DNA of 64,000 nt from Pseudonocardia parietis (GCF_017876315.1 NZ_JAGINU010000001.1:6820001-6884000); one strand, 5' to 3'; positions 7,757-16,455 are shown, counted from the stretch's first letter. Program-made: numbers and translations. Notes: a model not told the origin generated them from the sequence alone.

Positions 7757-8959
7757 TCAGCGAAGCTTGTAGTCGCGCAGCAGGCCGCGGGAGATGATCG
7801 TCTTCTGGATCTCCGAGGTGCCCTCGCCGATCAGCAGGAACGGCGCCTCGCGCATCAGGCGCTCGATCTCGTACTCCTTGGAGTAGCCGTACCCACCGTG
7901 GATGCGGAACGACTCCTCGGTGACCTCCTTGCAGTACTCCGAGGCGAGCATCTTGGCCATGCCGGCCTCGACGTCGTTGCGCTCGCCGCGGTCCTTGAGC
8001 CGCGCGGCGTTGACCATCATCAGGTGCGCGGCCTCGACCTTGGTGGCCATCTCGGCGATCTTGAACGCGATCGCCTGGTGGTTGACGATCGGCTTGCCGA
8101 AGGTGGAGCGCTGCTGGGCGTACTCGACGCCGAGCTCGAAGGCCCGGATCGCGATGCCGCAGGCCCGGGCGGCGACGTTGACCCGGCCGACCTCGACGCC
8201 GTCCATCATGTGCGCGAAGCCCTTGCCCCGGGCGCCGCCGAGGATCTGGTCACCGGAGATCCGGTGCCCCTTGAACACCAGCTCGGTGGTGTCGACGCCC
8301 TTGTAGCCCATCTTGTCGATCTTGCCGGGGACGACCAGGCCGGGCGCGACCTCGCCGTAGCCCTCCGGCTTCTCGACCAGGAACGTGGTCAGGTTCTGGT
8401 GCGCCTTCTCCGCGCCCTCGTCGGTCTTGACCAGCACGGCGGTGAGGTTCGAGGTGCCGCCGTTGGTCAGCCACATCTTGGCGCCGTCGACGACGTAGTC
8501 ACCACTGCCGTCACCCGACTCGACGGCCTTGGTCTTGATGGCCGCCACGTCCGAGCCCAGGTCCGGCTCCGACATCGAGAACGAGCCGCGGGTCTCCCCC
8601 GTGGCCATCTTCGGCAGGTAGCGCTCCTTCTGCGCCTGCGTGCCGTGCTGGCGCAGCATGTACGCCACGATGAAGTGGGTGTTGATCACGCCGGACACGC
8701 TCATCCAGCCGCGCGCGATCTCCTCCACGACCAGCGCGTAGGTGAGCAGCGACTCGCCGAGGCCGCCGTACTCCTCCGGGATCATGAGGCCGAACAGCCC
8801 CATCTCCTTCATCCCGTCGACGATGTCCTGCGGGTAGGTGTCCGCGTGCTCCAGCGCCGTGGCGTGCGGAATGATCTCCTTGTCCACGAACGAGCGGACG
8901 GTGGACAGGATCTCGGTCTGGATGTCGGTGAGACCGGCGGTCTGCGCGAGCCGGGCCAT
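7757..8959 (-). CDS. mcd: Acyl-CoA dehydrogenase, probable methylsuccinyl-CoA dehydrogenase
   Basis: A full-length 400-residue flavin acyl-CoA dehydrogenase. Visible signatures include SMSEPDLGSDVAAIKT (FAD/substrate contact), GAKMWLTNG, QRSTFGKPI and the C-terminal IHGGYGYSKEYEIERLMREA and GEGTSEIQ motifs. Neighbouring CoA-ester lyase and MaoC genes suggest it oxidises (2S)-methylsuccinyl-CoA to mesaconyl-CoA in the ethylmalonyl-CoA route, as in the streptomycete cluster; this specificity is inference, and a branched-chain acyl-CoA role is the alternative. ATG 8959 is preceded by a canonical AGGAGG. The lyase gene ends 45 nt upstream, so the two are likely cotranscribed; the operon ends at the hairpin at 7710-7745. 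Confidence 0.88.
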   Translation of the reverse strand: MARLAQTAGLTDIQTEILSTVRSFVDKEIIPHATALEHADTYPQDIVDGMKEMGLFGLMIPEEYGGLGESLLTYALVVEEIARGWMSVSGVINTHFIVAYMLRQHGTQAQKERYLPKMATGETRGSFSMSEPDLGSDVAAIKTKAVESGDGSGDYVVDGAKMWLTNGGTSNLTAVLVKTDEGAEKAHQNLTTFLVEKPEGYGEVAPGLVVPGKIDKMGYKGVDTTELVFKGHRISGDQILGGARGKGFAHMMDGVEVGRVNVAARACGIAIRAFELGVEYAQQRSTFGKPIVNHQAIAFKIAEMATKVEAAHLMMVNAARLKDRGERNDVEAGMAKMLASEYCKEVTEESFRIHGGYGYSKEYEIERLMREAPFLLIGEGTSEIQKTIISRGLLRDYKLR

Positions 8960-9004
8960 GGTGCCTCCTGGGCGTCGGTGGTCAGCGGGGGTCCGAGCGG
9001 CGGC

Positions 9005-9979
9005 TCAGGACTCCGGCGGGGTCCACTTGTCGGTACGGGACATCCCCGCGGCACGACCCTTGCCCGAGATCACCAGCGCCATCTTGCGGCTGGCCTCGTC
9101 GATCATCTCGTCACCGATCATCGCGGCGCCGCGCTTCCCGCCGGCCTCCGAGGTGAAGTACTCGTAGGCGTCGAGGATGTTCTCGGCGTGGTCGTAGTCG
9201 CTCTGCGCCGGCGAGAACGTCTCGTTCGCGGCGTCGATCTGGCCCGGGTGCAGCACCCACTTGCCGTCGAAGCCGAGCGCGGCCGAGCGACCGGCCACCC
9301 GGCTGAACCCGTCGACGTCCTTGATCTGCAGGAACGGGCCGTCGATGGCCTGCTTGTCGTGCGCGCGGGCGGCCATCAGGATCGACATGAGGATGTGGTG
9401 GTAGGCGTCGCCCACGTCGTAGCCGGGCGGCTGCTCGCCGACGACCAGCGACTTCATGTTGATCGAGGCCATGAAGTCGGCCGGGCCGAAGATGATCGTC
9501 TCCACCCGGGGCGAGGCGGTGGCGATCGCGTTCACGTTGGTGAGGCCCAGCGCGTTCTCGATCTGCGCCTCGATGCCGATCTTCCCGACCTCGTGGCCCA
9601 TCGTCTTCTCGACCTGGGTCATCAACAGGTCCAGGGCGACGACCTGCTCCGGGGTCTGCACCTTCGGCAGCATGATCGCGTCGAGGTTCGCGCCCGCGCC
9701 CTCGACGACCTCGACCACGTCGCGGTAGGTCCACTCGGTGGTCCAGTCGTTGACCCGGACCACGCGGACCTTCTCGCCCCAACCGCCCTCGTTGAGGGCT
9801 TCGACGATCGTCGTGCGGGCGCCCGGCTTGGCCAGCGGGGCGCAGGCGTCCTCCAGGTCCAGGAAGACCTGGTCGGAGTTCAGCGTGCGCGCCTTGTCGA
9901 TGAACTTCTGGCTCGAGCCCGGCACGGCCAGGCAGGAACGGCGGGCACGCTGCACTCGCGACTGGGGGGTGGTGCTCAC
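9005..9979 (-). CDS. mcl: HpcH/HpaI-type CoA-ester lyase (malyl/methylmalyl-CoA lyase)
   Basis: 324 residues of the CitE/HpcH TIM-barrel family. Motifs include RSCLAVPGSSQKFIDKA, the metal/CoA segment VFLDLEDACAP, IMLPKVQTPEQV, IGIEAQIENALGL (metal-binding Glu) and FGPADFMAS, ending in GFDGKWVLHPGQI. Members with this C-terminal extension cleave L-malyl-CoA or beta-methylmalyl-CoA to glyoxylate plus acetyl- or propionyl-CoA, the step after MaoC in the ethylmalonyl-CoA pathway. The start is GTG 9979 behind GAGGAG. It is cotranscribed with the acyl-CoA dehydrogenase downstream. Crotonyl-CoA carboxylase and ethylmalonyl-CoA mutase are not in the window. Confidence 0.88.
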   Translation of the reverse strand: MSTTPQSRVQRARRSCLAVPGSSQKFIDKARTLNSDQVFLDLEDACAPLAKPGARTTIVEALNEGGWGEKVRVVRVNDWTTEWTYRDVVEVVEGAGANLDAIMLPKVQTPEQVVALDLLMTQVEKTMGHEVGKIGIEAQIENALGLTNVNAIATASPRVETIIFGPADFMASINMKSLVVGEQPPGYDVGDAYHHILMSILMAARAHDKQAIDGPFLQIKDVDGFSRVAGRSAALGFDGKWVLHPGQIDAANETFSPAQSDYDHAENILDAYEYFTSEAGGKRGAAMIGDEMIDEASRKMALVISGKGRAAGMSRTDKWTPPES

Positions 9980-10129
9980 AGGCGGGCTCCTCGTCGAGTT
10001 CGTCCTCGCCCGCCTTGCACGGCGGCGGGCCTCCGGCTGGAGGTGATGCTGGCACGACCGCCCGCGGATCGCCCCGTGCAGGTGATTGGTTTCTCAGCCG
10101 CCGGTGGTCAGCCGGGGGTTACCCGCGAG

Positions 10130-11080
10130 TCACCCCGGTTCGGGGGGCGGGGTCAGGGAACCACCGGCGACGGCGACGACCGTGCCGCCCACCCAGGTGC
10201 CGACGGCCTGCCCGCCCTCGGTGCGGACCCCGGCGTAGAGGGTGGACGGGCGTCCCATCTCGACCCCCTGGGTGACGACGAAGGGGTGCTCGCCGTCGTC
10301 GGGGACCAGGCCGCGGTCGGCCAGGAACACCCCCAGCGCGACGGCGGCCGACCCGGTCGCCGGGTCCTCGGCGACCCCGACCCCGGGGGCGAACATCCGC
10401 GCGCGCACCCGCTCGGCCGTGGCGTCCACCGAGGCCACCAGGACGCCCTCCCCGCCGCCACGCGCCGCGGCGATCGCGGCCGCGTCCGGACGGGCCCGGG
10501 CGACGGCGTCGGGCTGCACGAGCAGGATGGCGTAGTCGACGCCGGCTCCGGCGACACCGGGCAGCGCCGCGCCGTCGACGTCGTCGGGGCCCAGACCGAC
10601 CGCGGCGGCCAGCCGGACCGCGTCCAGGTCCTCGCCGACGAACGGCCGGCCGCCCTCGACGCGGGCGCCGCTGCCGTCGACCCGGACCGGGAGCAGGCCG
10701 GCGCCGCACTCCTGGATCCGGTCGCCGTGGCCGATCACGCCGTCACGGGCCAGGACCCACGCGGTACCGACGCTCGGGTGACCGGCGAAGGGCAGCTCCC
10801 GGACCGGGGTGAAGATCCGCACCCGGTAGTCGGCGCTCTCGTCGCCGTCGCCGGTCGGCGGCAGCGGGAACGTGGTCTCCGACAGGTTGAACTCGGTCGC
10901 GATGGCCTGCATCCGGGCGGTCGAGAGGGCCTCGGCCCCGTGCACGACCGCGAGCGGGTTGCCCGCGTAGGCGCGGTCGGTGAAGACGTCGACGATGTCG
11001 AAGCGGAGGGGATCGGGCCCCGGAACGTGCCCGGCGTCGCCGGTCGGGTCGTCACGGAGGTCGCTGCTGGGCTCGCTCAC
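10130..11080 (-). CDS. PhzF-family isomerase/epimerase
   Basis: A 316-residue two-domain PhzF-like protein. It opens with the family motif FDIVDVFTDRAYAGNPLAVV and carries the catalytic Glu in FNLSETTF (about residue 60). The second-domain motifs ELPFAGHPSVGTAWVL and FAPGVGVAEDPATGSAAVALGVFL are also present. PhzF enzymes isomerise or epimerise small acids; no phenazine genes are nearby, so its substrate is unknown. The start is GTG 11080, only ~73 nt from the divergent MgtE-like gene, and the short gap must hold both promoters. Confidence 0.88.
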   Translation of the reverse strand: MSEPSSDLRDDPTGDAGHVPGPDPLRFDIVDVFTDRAYAGNPLAVVHGAEALSTARMQAIATEFNLSETTFPLPPTGDGDESADYRVRIFTPVRELPFAGHPSVGTAWVLARDGVIGHGDRIQECGAGLLPVRVDGSGARVEGGRPFVGEDLDAVRLAAAVGLGPDDVDGAALPGVAGAGVDYAILLVQPDAVARARPDAAAIAAARGGGEGVLVASVDATAERVRARMFAPGVGVAEDPATGSAAVALGVFLADRGLVPDDGEHPFVVTQGVEMGRPSTLYAGVRTEGGQAVGTWVGGTVVAVAGGSLTPPPEPG

Positions 11081-11153
11081 GTCGGCGGAGCCTAATCACC
11101 CGCCTGCGCGTGCCGTCCGGCCCGCCCTCCCCGACCCGAATAGGCTCGGCGTC

Positions 11154-12452
11154 ATGGCCTCGGCACGGGTGTTCGTCGCACGGATGGCGGGCCTGGCCGT
11201 CTTCGGACCGGACGGTGAGCAGATCGGGCGGGTCCGCGACGTCGTCGTGTCGCTGCGGGTCGACAGCCGGCCGCCACGCGTGCTCGGGCTGGTCGTCGAC
11301 CTGTCCGCGCGGCGCAGCATCTTCGTCCCGATGCTGCGGGTCTCCGACATCGCACCGTCGGCGGCGACGCTGGCCAGCGGATCGGTGAACCTGCGCGGGT
11401 TCGACCAGCGTCCCAACGAGACCCTGGTGCTGGGCGAGCTGCTGAACTCGTCGGTGACGGTGCGCGAGTCGGGCGCCGTGGGCGTCGTCGTCGACGTCGC
11501 GATCGAGCCCACCCGCACCCGGGACTGGGCCGTCGCGAAGGTCGCCGTCCGGTTCCGCCGGGCCGGGCTGTCCCGGCGTCCGCGGGTCGAGGTGCACGGC
11601 TGGGAGTCGGTCTCCGGGCTGGACGTCGCGGCCACCCAGGGCGCCGACCGGCTGCTCGCGGTGTTCGACACGATGCGCCCCGCCGACGTCGCGGCGGCGC
11701 TGTCCCGGCTGCCGGACGGGCGCCAGCGGCAGGTCGTCGACGCCCTCGACGACGAGCGTCTCGCCGACATCTTCGAGGAGCTGTCCGAGTCCGACCAGCG
11801 TGAGCTGCTGACCTACCTCGGTGACGACCGGGCGGCGGACGTGCTGGAGGCGATGAGCCCGGACGACGCCGCCGACCTGCTCGGCGAGCTGCCCGACGAC
11901 GAGGCGGGCCGGCTGCTGGAGCTCATGGAACCCGGCGAGTCCGAGCCGGTGCGCCGGCTGCTGCGCTACGAGTGGGACACCGCGGGCGGGCTGATGACAC
12001 CGGAGCCGATCACGCTGTCCCCGGACGCGACGGTCGCCGAGGCACTGGCCCGGGTGCGCCATCCCGAGGTGCCACCGGCGCTGGCGTCGATGGTGTTCGT
12101 CGTCCGCCCGCCGACGGCCACCCCGACCGGTCGCTACCTGGGCGGCGTGCACGCCCAGCAGCTGCTGCGCGCGGCGCCGTTCGAGCTGGTCGCGGGCCTG
12201 GTCGACACCGAGCTGCCGCAGCTCGGCCCGGAGACCGGGCTCGGGGCGGTGACCCGCTGGTTCGCGAGCTACAACCTGGTCGCCGGCCCGGTCGTCGACA
12301 CCGAGGGGCATCTGCTCGGCGCGGTGACCGTCGACGACGTGCTGGACCACCTGCTGCCGCAGGGCTGGCGGGACCGCGACCTCGCGTCCGCCGAGGTGCG
12401 GCACGGCGCCACCGACGGGCACCCGCAGGACTCGGGGGTGCGCGGTGCCTGA
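11154..12452 (+). CDS. MgtE N-domain/CBS protein with PRC-barrel-like N-terminus
   Basis: 432 residues without a membrane channel domain. Residues ~1-150 contain two PRC-barrel-like segments (VFGPDGEQIGRVRDVVV and later VGVVVDVAIEP). Residues ~190-290 are an MgtE intracellular N domain with the helical repeats LSRLPDGRQRQVVDAL, ELLTYLGDDRAADVLEAM and LLGELPDDEAGRLLELM. Two CBS units follow, beginning near GGLMTPEPITLSPDATVAEAL. It lacks the MgtE transmembrane part, so it is probably a regulatory or sensor relative, as in mycobacterial Rv1232c. Its stop overlaps the DUF1003 gene by 8 nt. Confidence 0.85.
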   Translation: MASARVFVARMAGLAVFGPDGEQIGRVRDVVVSLRVDSRPPRVLGLVVDLSARRSIFVPMLRVSDIAPSAATLASGSVNLRGFDQRPNETLVLGELLNSSVTVRESGAVGVVVDVAIEPTRTRDWAVAKVAVRFRRAGLSRRPRVEVHGWESVSGLDVAATQGADRLLAVFDTMRPADVAAALSRLPDGRQRQVVDALDDERLADIFEELSESDQRELLTYLGDDRAADVLEAMSPDDAADLLGELPDDEAGRLLELMEPGESEPVRRLLRYEWDTAGGLMTPEPITLSPDATVAEALARVRHPEVPPALASMVFVVRPPTATPTGRYLGGVHAQQLLRAAPFELVAGLVDTELPQLGPETGLGAVTRWFASYNLVAGPVVDTEGHLLGAVTVDDVLDHLLPQGWRDRDLASAEVRHGATDGHPQDSGVRGA

Positions 12453-12999
12453 GGCAGGCGGAGGACGGCGGCTGGACCAGCCGCAGCTCGGGCGGCGCCG
12501 CTTCGAGTTCGACCCCGACGGCTTCGCCCGGCTGTCGGAGCGGATCGCACGGTTCCTCGGGACGGGCCGGTTCCTGGCCACCCAGACCGTGATCGTGGTG
12601 GTGTGGATCCTGCTCAACATGGTCGCCTGGTGGGGCCAGTGGGACCCGTACCCGTTCATCCTGCTCAACCTGGCGTTCTCCACCCAGGCCGCGTACGCGG
12701 CACCGCTGATCCTGCTGGCCCAGAACCGGCAGGACGACCGGGACCGGATCGCGCTGGACGAGGACCGGCGGCGGGCGGAGCGGACCAAGGCCGACACCGA
12801 GTTCCTGGCCCGCGAGCTGGCGGCGCTGCGGCTGGCCGTCGGTGAGACGGCGAGCCGGGACTACCTGCGCGGTGAACTGGAGAGGCTCTCCGAGCGGCTC
12901 GACGACGCGGTGGCCAGGGCCGCGGCGGGGACCGGCCCGGCGCCCGCCGCGGATGCGGAACGCAAGCGGTACCGGAAGAAGGAGCGGTTCAGGGGATGA
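12445..12999 (+). CDS. DUF1003 membrane protein
   Basis: 184 residues. A short N-terminal segment (FDPDGFARLSERIARFLGTGRFL) leads into two hydrophobic helices, TQTVIVVVWILLNMVAWW and the YPFILLNLAFSTQAAYAAPLIL signature, followed by the family motif AQNRQDDRDR. A long charged coiled coil (about residues 112-165) ends the protein. Function is unknown. GTG 12445 overlaps the MgtE-like stop, so the two are coupled, as in mycobacteria where the homologous pair sits beside mrp. The 3' end overlaps the convergent MarR gene by 11 nt. Confidence 0.88.
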   Translation: MPEAGGGRRLDQPQLGRRRFEFDPDGFARLSERIARFLGTGRFLATQTVIVVVWILLNMVAWWGQWDPYPFILLNLAFSTQAAYAAPLILLAQNRQDDRDRIALDEDRRRAERTKADTEFLARELAALRLAVGETASRDYLRGELERLSERLDDAVARAAAGTGPAPAADAERKRYRKKERFRG

Positions 13000-13471
13000 G
13001 CTTGCGGGTGATCCGCTCGAGGTCGGCGAGGTCGTCGGCGTCGAGCCGGTCCGCGAAGTGCCGCCGGATCCCCCGCAGGTGCGTGGTCGCGGCGATCCGC
13101 AGCCGCTCGTAGCCCGCGTCGGTCAGCCGGGCGGTGACCCCGCGGCCGTCGGCGGCGACCTTCGCCCGGGTGACCAGGCCCACCTTCTCCAGCCGGTCCA
13201 CCAGCCGGGTCACCCCGGAGCGGGAGAGCAGGACGGCCTCGGCCAGCTCGGTCATCCGCAGCTGGTGGCCCGGGACCTCGGAGAGCTGGACGAGGACGTC
13301 GTAGGCAGCCAGGGAGAGGTCCTGCTCGATCTCGAGCTCGCTCTCGAGCAGCTTCGTGATGCCCGCGTGCGCGCGCAGGAAGCTGCGCCACGAGGCGAGC
13401 TCGTCGCGGGTCGGGATCACCCGCCGTCGCCCGGGGTGCTCGCGCCCCGGGGCGCCGACCGTGTCCTCCAT
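12989..13471 (-). CDS. MarR-family transcriptional regulator
   Basis: A 160-residue winged-helix regulator from ATG 13471. The DNA-binding region is LRMTELAEAVLLSRSGVTRLVDRLEKVGLV, followed by the wing RAKVAADGRGVTARLTDAG. N- and C-terminal helices (residues 15-45 and 125-158) form the dimer interface. The ligand is unknown. An upstream in-frame extension to 13540 exists but is Arg/Gly-rich and unlike MarR proteins, so the shorter start is preferred. It is divergent from mrp, with about 130 nt between starts. Confidence 0.85.
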   Translation of the reverse strand: MEDTVGAPGREHPGRRRVIPTRDELASWRSFLRAHAGITKLLESELEIEQDLSLAAYDVLVQLSEVPGHQLRMTELAEAVLLSRSGVTRLVDRLEKVGLVTRAKVAADGRGVTARLTDAGYERLRIAATTHLRGIRRHFADRLDADDLADLERITRKLIP

Positions 13472-13604
13472 CGCCGGTGATGTTTCCAGACCCCGCCCGG
13501 ACCGGTGACACCCTGGTGCGAGGAGGGTGCCGGGAGACACGTGGGCCGCTCCGGCGCGCCACGTAGCATGGAATCGTCACGAGCAGAAAGAGGTCATTGC
13601 GCTC

Positions 13605-14753
13605 ATGTCCGTCACCGGCAGCACCAGCACCGTCGAAGAGGCCGTGCGCGCCGCCCTCGGCACCGTCGAGGACCCGGAGATCCACAAGCCGATCACCGAG
13701 CTGGGGATGGTCAAGAGCGTCGCTGTCTCCGCGGACGGGCTCGCGGAGGTCGGCGTCTACCTGACCGTCGCCGGCTGCCCGATGCGCGAGACGATCACCT
13801 CCCGGGTCACCGAGGCCGTCGGCAAGGTTCCGGGGATCGCCCGGGTCGAGGTCGAGCTCGACGTGATGAGCGACGAGCAGCGCACCGAGCTGCGTCGCTC
13901 GCTCCGGGGCGACTCGGACGAGCCCGAGATCCCGTTCGCCCAGCCCGGGTCGCTGACCCGCGTCTACTGCGTCGCGTCCGGCAAGGGCGGGGTCGGCAAG
14001 TCCTCGGTCACCGTCAACCTGGCCGTGTCGATGGCGCGCCGCGGGTTGAAGGTCGGCGTGGTCGACGCCGACATCTACGGCCACTCGGTGCCCCGCATGA
14101 TCGGCGCGGCCGACCGGCCGACCAAGGTCGAGAACATGATCATGCCGCCCCAGTCGCACGGGGTGAAGGTCATCTCGATCGGCATGTTCACCGACGGCAA
14201 CACGCCCGTCGTGTGGCGTGGCCCGATGCTGCACCGCGCGCTGCAGCAGTTCCTGGCCGACGTCTTCTGGGGCGACCTGGACGTGCTGCTGCTCGATCTG
14301 CCCCCGGGCACCGGTGACATCGCCATCTCCACCGCGCAGCTCGTCCCGAACGCCGAGCTGCTCGTCGTGACCACCCCGCAGCAGGCCGCCGCCGAGGTCG
14401 CCGAGCGGGCCGGCGCGATCTCCACCCAGACCCGTCAGCGCCTGGCCGGCGTCGTGGAGAACATGTCCTGGATGGAGATGCCCGACGGCTCGCGCAACGA
14501 GATCTTCGGCTCCGGCGGCGGGCAGATCGTGGCGGACTCGCTGAGCCGCATCCTCGGCGCCCCGGTGCCGCTGCTCGGGCAGGTGCCGCTCGATGTCGCC
14601 CTGCGCGAGGGCGGCGACGCCGGCACCCCGATCGTGCTCGGGAAGCCGGAGTCCGCGGCCGCGCAGGCCCTCGAGGGGATCGCGGAGCAGCTCACCGTGC
14701 GCTCGCGCGGCCTGGCCGGGATGAGCCTCAACATCTCCCCCGTCGGGCGCTGA
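13605..14753 (+). CDS. mrp: Mrp/ApbC-type P-loop ATPase (Fe-S carrier family)
   Basis: 382 residues. An N-terminal MIP18/DUF59 domain (about 1-85, with DPEIHKPITELGMV and AGCPMRETI) is fused to a MinD-like ATPase. The deviant Walker A SGKGGVGKSS is at about 125-134, with VDADIYGHSVPRM and DLPPGTGDIA following. Mrp proteins load Fe-S clusters in many organisms. Here the usual C-terminal CXXC, expected around ENMSWMEMPDGSRNEIFGSG, is absent: a Met/Pro/Asp stretch stands in its place. From memory the mycobacterial homolog (Rv1229c) also lacks it. ATG 13605 has AAAGAGG 12 nt upstream. Transcription ends at the perfect hairpin at 14771-14814. Confidence 0.92.
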   Translation: MSVTGSTSTVEEAVRAALGTVEDPEIHKPITELGMVKSVAVSADGLAEVGVYLTVAGCPMRETITSRVTEAVGKVPGIARVEVELDVMSDEQRTELRRSLRGDSDEPEIPFAQPGSLTRVYCVASGKGGVGKSSVTVNLAVSMARRGLKVGVVDADIYGHSVPRMIGAADRPTKVENMIMPPQSHGVKVISIGMFTDGNTPVVWRGPMLHRALQQFLADVFWGDLDVLLLDLPPGTGDIAISTAQLVPNAELLVVTTPQQAAAEVAERAGAISTQTRQRLAGVVENMSWMEMPDGSRNEIFGSGGGQIVADSLSRILGAPVPLLGQVPLDVALREGGDAGTPIVLGKPESAAAQALEGIAEQLTVRSRGLAGMSLNISPVGR

Positions 14754-14770
14754 GCACCGGCCACAGACAG

Positions 14771-14814
14771 CGGACGGCCCCGCACACCGCGTTGTCGGTG
14801 TGCGGGGCCGTCCG
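14771..14814. terminator. Bidirectional terminator between mrp and the aminotransferase
   Basis: A 19-bp perfect inverted repeat (14771-14789 with 14796-14814, 6-nt loop CGTTGT) followed by TTTGTG on the plus strand. The left arm begins CGGACGGCCCCGC. It lies between two convergent genes, so it can serve both. Confidence 0.85.
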
Positions 14815-14837
14815 TTTGTGACCCCCGGGGATGGCTC

Positions 14838-16094
14838 TCAGCCGAGCGCGTCGTCGAGCGTCTTCGCCCAGAGCGCGAGGCCCTCGTCGATCTGCTCAGC
14901 GGTGACGACCAGCGGCGGGATCATGCGGACGACGTTGCCGTAGACGCCGCAGGTCAGCAGCAGCAGCCCCTGCGCAGCCGCGGCCGCGTGCACCTTCGCC
15001 GCGGTCGCACCGTCCGGCTTGCCCTCGGCGTCGACGAACTCGATGCCGACCATCAGGCCGCGCCCGCGGACGTCGCCGATGACCGGGTGGTGCTGCGCGG
15101 ACTCGCGGACCCCGGCGATGAGCTTCTCGCCCTGCACCCGCGCGTTCTCGACGAGGTTCTCCTTCTGCACGACCTCGAGCGTGGCGAGCGCGGCGGCGCA
15201 GGCGACGGCGTTGCCGCCGTAGGTGCCGCCCTGGGAGCCCGGCCAGGCCTTCTCCATGATCGCCTTCGGTGCGGCGATGGCGGAGAGCGGGAAGCCGGAC
15301 GCGAGGCCCTTCGCCGTGACGATGATGTCCGGGACGAAACCCTCGGTGTGCTGGTGGCCCCAGAACTTCCCGGTGCGGCCGTAGCCGGTCTGCACCTCGT
15401 CGGCGATCAGCAGGATGCCGTGCCGGTCGGCCCGCTCGCGCAGGCCCTGCAGGAACGCGGCCGGGGTCGGGACGTAGCCGCCCTCGCCCAGCACCGGCTC
15501 GACGATGAACGCCGCGACGTCGGCCGCCGGCGCGGTGCTGGCCAGCTGGCGGTCGAGCTCGCTCAGGGCGAACGCGACGGCCTGCTCCTCGGACCAGCCG
15601 TAGCGGTAGGCGTACGGGAACGGGGAGAACGCGACCCCGCCCATCATCGGTCCGATCCCGGCCCGGATCTTGGCTCCGGAGGTGGTGAGCGCCGCGGCAC
15701 CCATCGTGCGACCGTGGAAGCCGCCGTCGAACGCGACGACGAGCTGGCGGTCGGTGGCCTGCCGGGCCAGCCGGACCGACGCCTCCACGGCCTCGGAGCC
15801 GGAGTTGGTGAAGAAGACCGAGTCGATGCCGTCGGGCAGCACCTCGCCCATCCGCTCGACGAGCCGCAGCAGCGGCTGGTGCATCACGGTCGTGTACTGG
15901 CCGTGGATCAGCGTCGCGACCTGCTCCTGTGCGGCCTGGACCACCGCCGGGTGGCAGTGCCCGGTCGAGGTGACGCCGATGCCGGCGGTGAAGTCGAGGA
16001 ACCGGCGATCGTCGGTGTCGTACAGGTAGACGCCCTCACCGCGGGCGGCCTGGACCGGGGTGGCCTGCTTCAGCAGCGGGGACAGCTGTGCCAT
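14838..16094 (-). CDS. Class III PLP aminotransferase (GABA/omega-amino acid type)
   Basis: A 418-residue fold-type I aminotransferase. Motifs are TNSGSEAVEASVRLAR (phosphate binding), FDGGFHGRTMGA, the cofactor Asp in LLIADEVQTGYGRTGKFW, and the Schiff-base lysine in IIVTAKGLASGFPL. Such enzymes transaminate 4-aminobutyrate or other omega-amino acids with 2-oxoglutarate or pyruvate. It shares the GntR operator motif (16182-16191) with the catabolic genes to its right, so it probably handles an amine released by that pathway. ATG 16094 is preceded by AGGAG. The leader from the inferred -10 (TAGGAT at 16196-16191) is about 90 nt. Confidence 0.88.
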   Translation of the reverse strand: MAQLSPLLKQATPVQAARGEGVYLYDTDDRRFLDFTAGIGVTSTGHCHPAVVQAAQEQVATLIHGQYTTVMHQPLLRLVERMGEVLPDGIDSVFFTNSGSEAVEASVRLARQATDRQLVVAFDGGFHGRTMGAAALTTSGAKIRAGIGPMMGGVAFSPFPYAYRYGWSEEQAVAFALSELDRQLASTAPAADVAAFIVEPVLGEGGYVPTPAAFLQGLRERADRHGILLIADEVQTGYGRTGKFWGHQHTEGFVPDIIVTAKGLASGFPLSAIAAPKAIMEKAWPGSQGGTYGGNAVACAAALATLEVVQKENLVENARVQGEKLIAGVRESAQHHPVIGDVRGRGLMVGIEFVDAEGKPDGATAAKVHAAAAAQGLLLLTCGVYGNVVRMIPPLVVTAEQIDEGLALWAKTLDDALG

Positions 16095-16181
16095 GGGTTC
16101 GCAGCTCCTGATGCGTCGGGGTGTCCGGCGTCCGGAAGGGATTCTCGGATGTCGTCTCGAGTCACCACACGGGTTGTCGAG

Positions 16182-16199
16182 TTGTCGACAATCCTAGGG
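16182..16199 (-). promoter_or_regulatory. GntR-type operator overlapping aminotransferase promoter
   Basis: TTGTCGACAA (16182-16191) is a perfect 10-bp palindrome, and on the minus strand it directly follows CCTAGGAT, whose TAGGAT is a plausible -10. The same arrangement occurs at 18862 and, with one mismatch, at 19474. A half-site TTGTCGA lies just beside it at 16173-16179. The FadR/FCD subfamily commonly binds TTGTNNACAA-like sites. Confidence 0.65.
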
Positions 16200-16240
16200 A
16201 ATCACGCGCAGGCGGCTCTGGGCAAGGGTCGGTTCTGCCT

Positions 16241-16356
16241 CGCTTTGCTCTGCTCACCCCTACGCACCGGGCAGCTTCGAGGCCGTACCGGGGCGGCTCC
16301 GCGGCCTCACCGCGGCCACGGCGGGCGCCCCGTGCGCACCGGTGAGCAGAGCAAAG
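16241..16356. repeat. Inverted-pair element A of the GTGAGCAGAGCAAAG family
   Basis: CGCTTTGCTCTGCTCACC at 16241-16258 faces GGTGAGCAGAGCAAAG at 16341-16356, giving 16-bp terminal inverted repeats around an ~80-nt GC-rich core with no ORF. It lies in the 361-nt gap upstream of the aminotransferase and behind the AEC carrier gene. Element B at 34356-34465 has the same design. The rest of this gap holds the operator at 16182 and one further repeat copy at 16385-16402. Confidence 0.75.
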
Positions 16357-16384
16357 GGGCTGCTCACCAGGGGTGGTGCGCATC

Positions 16385-16402
16385 GGTACGCAGAGCAAAG
16401 CG
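16385..16402 (+). repeat. Variant copy of the dispersed repeat
   Basis: GGTACGCAGAGCAAAGCG differs from the consensus GGTGAGCAGAGCAAAGCG at positions 4 and 5 only. It is preceded by GGTGCGCATC, the same GGTGCG flank seen next to other copies. Confidence 0.7.
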
Positions 16403-16455
16403 CCGGGAGAGGAGCATCCCACCAGCGGCCGTCCGGCCAGGGGACACGATCGTGG

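Noticed and set aside
7898..11095. A 1065-residue open frame on the plus strand
   Set aside because: It runs antisense to acyl-CoA dehydrogenase, the CoA lyase and PhzF, all with complete motifs. His/Arg/Val-rich content is the mirror image of those genes.
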